In this document: positions 58,193 to 64,000 of the stretch, piece by piece | How positions within the stretch are numbered: the first letter of the stretch is position 1 | Layout: each line of letters opens with the position of its first letter | Assembly: GCA_039090855.1 (NCBI GenBank) | Contig: CM077027.1 | Coordinates: forward strand, 106,987,187-107,051,186 | Source: Macrothele yani | Taxonomy: Eukaryota > Arthropoda > Arachnida > Araneae > Macrothelidae | Reading direction: 5' to 3' | DNA: 64,000 nucleotides | Notes under the pieces: model-generated | Database searches by the model: none | Seen by the model: only the letters and a program-made list of their open reading frames with translations | Told to the model about the DNA's origin: nothing | Made by a program: the position numbers and the translations under genes

Positions 58193-58699
58193 ATAATGAT
58201 CCGGATAATAAAATGATATGTTCAGCTGCGAACGATATGTTTATCTCAATTTTATTATATTTATCTGAATTTTATTATGTGCTTATCTGAATTTTTACTT
58301 ACTGGGAACAATATGCTTATTTTAATTTTAAAGATATGTTTATCTGAATTTACTTGGGTTGTTCTAGAATTCTACGCAACGTGTCTCTTTTGTGAAGTTT
58401 GTGACAATTAAACCATCACCGACGACATGTTTGTTAGAATTTAAGATCGAGCACAGACGTCTTGTGGTTAGTCTGATGATATGATAGGCGCAAAGTGACG
58501 TCCGAATTTTAATTGTAAATATTTTTCGTATTTTAGTAAAAGTTTTGACTCAAAATGATATTTCTTTTTTTGTTGGGGTCAACATCGTGCAATATGAGGG
58601 TATTCTTCCAAAAACTTAGGCATTTCTACAGGCACGAAAATATTTTAACGTTTTAACCAAGCAAAGTCGCTATCACTTAAAGGTCACCATAGATGATCC

Positions 58700-59640
58700 T
58701 TTTGCAGGGGTCGTAATTATTTTCTACAGTAAAGGTTTCCTATTTCCTTATGTATTTTCATAGTAACTGAATGTGCTACTGTGATAGACGTATATGTAAT
58801 AATTATGCTTTGTGAAAGACAGTTTTCGGACTTACTACTGCTGTATCGATAAAAAGTCTCCATTTAGCTGGTTTGCTTTCAAATGCAGAGGACTTGTCAG
58901 CCCATTTATGCCATTTTAAGAAAGTCAAGTCACCACATTTAGGGAAAAATTTCACGTTTGATGGCTTCCGAAAAATGTAACTTTAGTTCCTTTGGCAACA
59001 ATGTTCCATTCTTTTAGTGGTGCTGCAAAAACTCCTGCATGAACTTATAAGAGATTAAGATCCCTTTCAAAATCCTTCAACCCTTCTTGGGTGATAACGT
59101 GTATGTCCCGAAGACTGTTCAACTGCAAGAGTTTGATCTTTTTAATGTGCTTCGCTTAGCTTTTTTTCATTACTTTTTTTTTTTTTGATTGGAGGTTTAA
59201 CGACCACCGTGAGCAACTCAATGGGCTATAAGCAGTCGCCCGTCCCTAATTTAGGGTCACTGGTTCCAGGGAAGGGAGAGAGCCAGTGCCGTAAGACAAA
59301 CACAACATCCATGCCTCACCGGGATTCGAACCCGGACCCCTTACGGACGAATGATCAGAGGCCATCGCTTAGACCACGGCTTCATTACTTTAAGCTCTGA
59401 AGATGTAAGGTGTTTTGGCACCGATAAATCATCAGAATAAGGCACTGGTCACAAAGTTGATGGAGGATTTGGGTACATAATGCTATCCTAATTTTTCAAT
59501 AAAAAATCTGAAATCGCTTGTATGAATGAAGCAACAGTCTGTAATGTGATACGTTCGCTCTCACCAAACCATTGGAAGACCAAATAATGCTGCATCAAGT
59601 TCCTTGATCAATCAGCTCGAAGTCTGTAGCACCCAGCGTC
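58700..59640 (-). other. Possible decayed coding sequence, unassigned, interrupted by a SINE
   Basis: Minus-strand stretches such as FRKPSNVKFFPKCGDLTFLK (about 58960) and ITDCCFIHTSDFRFFIEKLG (about 59520) look protein-like on both sides of the SINE at 59177-59380. Stops and frame changes are present. I cannot name a family. Confidence 0.35.
59177..59380 (-). mobile_element. tRNA-derived SINE, family A, copy 4
   Basis: Minus strand. A tail is the T run at 59174-59187, B-box GGGTTCGAATCCC, truncated head ending near 59380. TTCATTACTT occurs on both sides (59166 and 59381), a clean target duplication. Confidence 0.92.
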
Positions 59641-59693
59641 TGTCCTGGTCAGTCATTTAACAACCAAAATAAAGTTCATGTGAATTCGTGATC

Positions 59694-59896
59694 GCCGCCC
59701 CGGTGGAGCAGGATTGTTATCATTCGTCCGACATGTGGTCGGAGTTCGAATCCCGGTGAAGTATAAATTTTGTGTTTGTCTTACGGCACTTTCTCTCTCC
59801 TTCTCTGGAATCAGTGTCCCTGAATTAGGGACTGCCGACTGCTTATAGCCCATCGAGTTGTTCATGGTGGTCGTTAAACCGCCGACCAATAAAAAA
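59694..59896 (+). mobile_element. tRNA-derived SINE, family A, copy 5
   Basis: Plus strand: head GCCGCCCCGGTGGAGCAGGA, B-box AGTTCGAATCCC, body through TGGTCGTTAAAC and an A tail at 59891-59896. The head is more diverged than in copy 1. It lies about 310 bp from copy 4 in the opposite orientation. Confidence 0.9.
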
Positions 59897-60721
59897 TGCT
59901 TTAGTGACTAATCCTATAAATGGCTTCTGCTTCTTTTTTGGAGTAAATTTAACAAACATGTAACAAAACAGGTTAGAAGAAATCATCCAATTAGGAATCA
60001 TCTTTCAATGAAAAAGGAGTACAACACGCACGAAGACTTTTGCGTCTGATGAACTCTGTGTGATGCATGGTGTCTTTGCAGAAAGATGGTGCAATCTCAA
60101 GTACTATAGAGATTGTATCATCTTCTGCAACTTCTCAATAGGTATTGCTACACCTTTCCCTCGATCACGTGGAAATATAATGCAATAACAATTCAACGGT
60201 TATGTCATAGCCTACTATGTTTCATACGCTAATTTTCTCGGGAACGGTAGGTGACAGAAAAATTAAAAAATAGATACGTTTGGAATCAGCTGCCAAAACT
60301 CTACAAGTGAAACATCCATTTGCCCCCAAAAAAAAAAAAAAAAACAAGTGTGTCGAACAGACAGTGGTGCCGTGCCCAGGGGTTACCCCCTAATTTGGAA
60401 TTTTTCGATATTTCAAAAACGCGATTTTAAAAGGCAAAGTTTAATTAGTATTTGAAATTCTTTTTATTCCTCATGGCAACAATTGAATGTGTTTTCACCA
60501 TGAAGACGAGAAAGCGGCAACGAGCCTAGGACCAGAATGTCTGATTACAATGAAAATCCAATGCATGGGTATAATGAAAGTTTCTGTGGCGACGAGGCAA
60601 TGTCAAATTTGAGTTCCGTGACTTATTTCCTATTACTCTAAAGCCCACTGAAAAGCAAGGAGTTTTCATTAAAGTACCAAGAATCACATCAAAATAAAAC
60701 AAAAACACTGTAACACAAACA
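59897..60721. other. Unassigned AT-rich sequence
   Basis: No gene recognised. There is an A run at 60328-60345. Parts may be worn upstream sequence of the hAT relic, but no motif is readable. Confidence 0.4.
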
Positions 60722-61300
60722 CAGAAAACCCAGAAGACTATTACAGGATTTCAATTTATGTACCATTTTTAGACATGTTTATTAGTGCTTTGGAAAACAG
60801 ATTTCTAGCACACAAATCGGTCTTATGGATATTCTAGTCACTTTTCACAACAAATCCCAATTTGCTACCATCTTCTCAAGGTATTGATGGTTTTAAAACT
60901 TGAACTGAATTTTGTACTGGTGACTTGAACGGCTCGCAAGAAGAACTAATCGTAGATTTGAAACTGTGGTACCGTAGGATGACCCGCAAAGAAAAGGAGC
61001 ACTGGCCAAAAGATGCATTAAGTGCTTTAAGGCTGTGCTACAGAGAGACATTACCCAATATAAAAACATTGTTTCACATACTAGGTAATCTACCAGTGAA
61101 ATCTTTAGAAAGTGAGCGAGTGTTTGGTTTCAACACTGCGTTTCTTAAAATCATATCTACGTAATATCATATCAGAACTGAGACTCAATGGGTTAGCATT
61201 ACTTCACATTCATTGAGAATACACACCGAAAGGTGATGAAGTTTTAGATAAATTAGCAAAAGGAAAACCAGAAGGCTGGAAATACGACTCAAGTAATAGT
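60722..61300 (+). pseudogene. hAT-type transposase C-terminal relic
   Basis: The + strand encodes the end of a hAT-superfamily transposase of the kind often annotated as 52-kDa repressor (THAP0)-like. YRISIYVPFLDMFISALENR near 60740 precedes stops. A continuous stretch 60925-61164 reads ALSALRLCYRETLPNIKTLF and then HILGNLPVKSLESERVFGF, the hAT dimerisation region; the usual P-V-S/T-x-A-E-R-S-F block is changed to PVKSLESERVF. After a frame change LRLNGLALLHIH near 61185 matches the segment close to the C-terminus. The catalytic core is missing. This is a domesticated-looking family in animals, but here it is plainly decayed. Confidence 0.8.
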
Positions 61301-61939
61301 AAGTAAAAATAACACAAGAGTTGAATCAAATCAAAAAGTATTTGTTGGAGAGTGTGTCGTCAGCAGTCAGGGATTATTAGTCTTACTATAGAATGGAAAA
61401 AAAATATGCCATTATACAAATGATGAATGTTTCACTGGAAGGTAAATTTTTCTTTCGTTCTAGAATTACTTGTATCTTTTAACCATTTAACAGTAAGTAG
61501 TGTGGTATTCTTTTTTCTGCACAGATAAATAGCAAAATATAAGTGGTCAGCCATTATGTGGTGATAAGAATATTAATAATAATTTCCAGCAATATTTATT
61601 TGAATACTAGGGTCTGCGCATCTAGGCTCACTACGCTCGTTTCCAGAGTAGAGCTCGGGCCCTGCAGCCCGATCTCCAAATACATCACATGAAATAAAAA
61701 CTGGAAAATTCATATAAATTTCAATTTTTATTGCATGTCTAAACAAATAAGGATTGTTATTCCAAAATTTCAGAGTTTTTTTTTAGTGTCGTTAATTTTT
61801 GGAAGGTCCGAGTTTTGTCGTTTGAACTTATAGCACTTACTACATTTACCACTAAGGAAAACAAAAGCGATCCAACAAGCGTTTCCATAAACCGTAAACC
61901 TTTATGCTAAACCGTTAAGGTGGACGTCAAGAAATTTTG
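61301..61939. other. Unassigned AT-rich sequence
   Basis: No gene or repeat family recognised. Confidence 0.4.
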
Positions 61940-62540
61940 ATTTCCATACTTTCAATGGAAAATCTTTTGTAAACATTTCCTTCACAATTATTGCGTTCCA
62001 AAGGATGACAATTTGAACATCGACTAAAATAACTTCATATTATAACTTGGAATACTTAATATTTTCTAAAACGTAGCCATAATTATATAAAAAATCAATA
62101 ACTTTTCATTTGGTGGTGTTGGAACCAGAAAAAAGATTGCGCGACCTTTACTTTGAAGACCTCAGTAGACAAACAAATGTTGGATTGCATAATTATGGTT
62201 ATGTTTTAGAAAATATTAAGTATTCCAAGTTATAAAATGAAGCTATTTTAATCGTTCAAATTTTCATCCTTGGGAACGCATTCATTGTCCAGAAAAGATG
62301 GTGCGACCTGTACTTTGATGACGTCAGTAGACAACAAACGTTGGATTGCACACTATGGTTATGTTTTAAAAACATTAAGTATTCCGAGTTATAAAATGAA
62401 GCTATTTTAATCGATGTTAAAATTTTCATCCTTGGGAACGCATTAATTGTCCAGAAAAAAGATGGCGCGACCTGTACTTTGATGACGTCATTAGACAAAC
62501 AAATGTTGGATTGCATCATTATGGTTATTGTTTAGAAAAT
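61940..62540. repeat. MITE-derived inverted and tandem repeat
   Basis: A left arm (about 62000-62098) is inverted relative to two tandem units of about 163 bp at 62181-62341 and 62342-62506, plus a partial third. Each unit has TTCATCCTTGGGAACGCATT and AGCTATTTTAATCG. The wording matches the palindromic MITE at 44038-44482, so this is a rearranged relative in which one arm was tandemly duplicated. The terminal sequences are not recognised. Confidence 0.75.
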
Positions 62541-62571
62541 ATTAAGTGGTCCACTATGACCTCTCACAACT

Positions 62572-63741
62572 ATGACCGCTTCAAGTGTGGATTTGTCTAC
62601 TTCTAATTGTGTTTCTGCTTCTAATGTGCTTCGTCCTAATGTTTATGCATCGAATGTTCTTCGTCCTAATTTGCATATTCTGGGTGCTGTGTCATGTTCT
62701 ACTGCCATGGCTGCTACTCCTGTTTGCGAAACAGGCTGTGAAAACGGGAGGCAATTTGTTGCTTGGTGGTGGCGCTTGAGAGCTGGGCAATGATGACGCA
62801 GTTCACCTGTTTCAGTTCCGCCACTGCCATTCAACTCCGAGCAGCCGCTGTCTTTCAAAACTCCTACGCAGTTATTGCCAAGCACTAAACAGCCATTACC
62901 ATACAACTCCGAGCAGGCGCTTTCTTTCAAAACAACTACGCAGTTATTGCCAAGCACTGAATTGCCATTTCCATTCAACTCCGAGCAGCCGCTTTCTTCC
63001 GAAACTACTGCGTCATGATTGCCCAGCTCTCAAGCGCCACCACCAAGCAACAAATGGCCTCCCGTTTCACAGCCTGTTTCGCAAGTGCAAACACCTGCTT
63101 CTGAACTGTTCAAATCTGCTCTCATTGTTGACATGTCATTTCCACCTCTTCCTACTTCGGTGGGCTCCTCTGGACCCAAAACTGCCGGGAAACGCCCAAA
63201 TTCTGTCGAGTCTTCTTCTAGGCGTTCGCGTCGCACTAGGCGTTTTCGGACCAAATCTTCTGCCACTTCCTCTGGAACCTCACCTGGCGTAGAAAATTTT
63301 TCTTCTCAGCTTCGTACAACAAACAGATTCGCTTGCCTCCCTACTGATGATGACATGGATGTTGCTGCTAATTTAAGTGAATCAGCATCGATTGCTTCGG
63401 ATGTTGTTGGAGATGATTCTTCTCTTCCCACCATTCCCAAACTTTCCGCTCTGTTCAAAGACTGTTCTGTTCCAATGCAACCGCTCACATTTACTGAACT
63501 TCTTGAACTAATTCAACGCCCTAGGATTGACAAATTTCCAACAATCCCGTGTATTCAATCTAAGTTAAATTGGTTACCTGAAATGCTTCAACAACTGCAA
63601 TTGCTTGATGAATTTTTGATTAACGTTTCCGTTCCCCCTGAAGATGCCCAGCTTCAGCATCGTCTGTGGTACATGCGGAAGTTGCTCACAGCTGAACTCG
63701 AAAACAATCAACAGCCTGTTCATGATTTCCCAACTGACTGA
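62572..63741 (+). pseudogene. Unknown coding region (possible retroelement ORF1), interrupted by TGA
   Basis: One + strand frame runs from ATG at 62572 to TGA at 63741, broken by two adjacent TGA codons at 62791-62796 and a TGA at 63016. The last part (63019-63741, about 240 codons) is open. It is Ser/Pro-rich, has a basic stretch RRSRRTRRFRTKSS, then NRFACLPTDDDMD, and a more structured C-terminus with LTFTELLELIQRPRIDKFPT. The NRFxxLxxDDD phrase is common in ORF1/gag-like proteins of retroelements, but I do not recognise a specific family. Upstream, in the same frame, are three 24-residue repeats containing FNSEQPLSFKT. AATAAA at about 63757 could be a polyadenylation signal. It may be a decayed gene or an allele with nonsense changes. 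Confidence 0.55.
62712..63100. repeat. Inverted repeat (~85 bp arms) flanking a 72-bp tandem repeat
   Basis: Arms at about 62712-62798 and 63006-63093 are near-perfect inverted copies (landmark GCCCAGCTCTCAAGCGCCAC on the + strand at 63020). Between them are three units of 72 bp containing TTCAACTCCGAGCAG (at about 62828, 62900 with a variant, 62974). The right arm is coding sequence of the frame described for 62572-63741, and the left arm is its inverted copy. Confidence 0.9.
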
Positions 63742-64000
63742 GTTTTTTTCTTCTGAATAAACGTTTTGTTTTGAAATTGTTTACCTTTGAACTTGTACTG
63801 CTTTACCATCTGTTTTTGTTTCGTTTTCGGCGAACTCTTAGACACAGTTTAATTCTATTGTTATCAACGGACTCATAGACTTTTATTTTTACTACTGTTC
63901 AACTGGGCAGCCAGTGAGCGCTATCTTTTTTACACCCTTCACATTGTTGTTATTGTTTTTTTGAATGCTTGCGTGTACTTTGTTCTCTCTCACATCTTGT
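63742..64000. other. 3' flank of the terminal coding region
   Basis: T-rich sequence after the stop codon with AATAAA near 63757. No further gene is seen before the window ends. Confidence 0.45.

Larger units (their letters stand above)
56300..58656 (-). mobile_element. Penelope-like element with inverted terminal arms (probable)
   Basis: Arms at about 56305-56580 and 58355-58620 are inverted copies of each other; landmarks include TTGCACGATG, GACTAACCACAAGACGTCTG and GGTTTAATTGTCACAAACTT. The 12-bp sequence CCAAGCAAAGTC at 56288-56299 and 58657-58668 is a likely target duplication. Inside, on the minus strand, lies a Penelope-type linker and GIY-YIG region. Penelope-like elements are known for terminal repeats in direct or inverted orientation, which fits. 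The reverse-transcriptase core was not found. Confidence 0.6.

Overview
The window is a gene-poor, repeat-dominated stretch of an animal nuclear genome. No conserved host gene, rRNA or functional tRNA gene is recognisable. The repertoire (many decayed Tc1/mariner transposases, tRNA-headed SINEs, a LINE, a Penelope-like element, a hAT remnant, a Helitron, and DINE-1/pearl-like elements with (GTCY)n microsatellites) points to a metazoan, most likely an arthropod. The lineage cannot be fixed from the sequence alone. All family assignments come from translation by eye and motif recognition, not from database searches.

Layout. 1-17.9 kb: relics of at least seven Tc1-like or mariner transposases, two direct copies of a tRNA-like SINE, a LINE whose reverse-transcriptase end was amplified into twelve 137-bp units, and copies of two DINE-1/pearl-like families (H1 and H2). 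17.9-33.8 kb: a ~15.9-kb satellite of a 25-bp unit with higher-order duplications of about 1.2-1.8, 2.5 and 4.3 kb, invaded by one SINE. 33.8-38 kb: a Tc1-like relic apparently split by a second, oppositely oriented Tc1-like relic, with an 88-bp minisatellite in its 3' coding end. 38-43 kb: a foldback tRNA-SINE, a long CT-rich tract and unassigned sequence. 43-49 kb: another Tc1 relic, a palindromic MITE, an H2 copy and the longest H1 copy. 49-54.3 kb: a nest in which inverted arms enclose a SINE insertion, which encloses a 1.5-kb Helitron with readable ends, which carries another SINE. 55-59 kb: a mariner relic and a Penelope-like element with inverted terminal arms and a 12-bp target duplication. 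59-61.3 kb: SINEs and a hAT C-terminus. 62.5-63.75 kb: a 3'-terminal coding region of unknown family, broken by TGA stops and containing an internal inverted repeat.

The most interesting signal is in the three H1 copies (4.2-6.0, 12.5-14.0 and 46.4-48.7 kb). Their ~154-bp core repeats each carry a match, perfect in the best cases, to the core recognition motif of the insulator protein CTCF. There are 31 sites in all, on one strand within each copy, at close to nucleosomal spacing. A mobile element that spreads ready-made arrays of CTCF-like sites would be a notable candidate regulatory system; binding is an inference and needs testing.

A second theme is the birth of tandem arrays inside transposon coding sequence (137 bp in the LINE, 88 bp in a Tc1, 38 bp beside a GIY-YIG domain). 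A third is the clear record of insertion order left by nested elements and target-site duplications.
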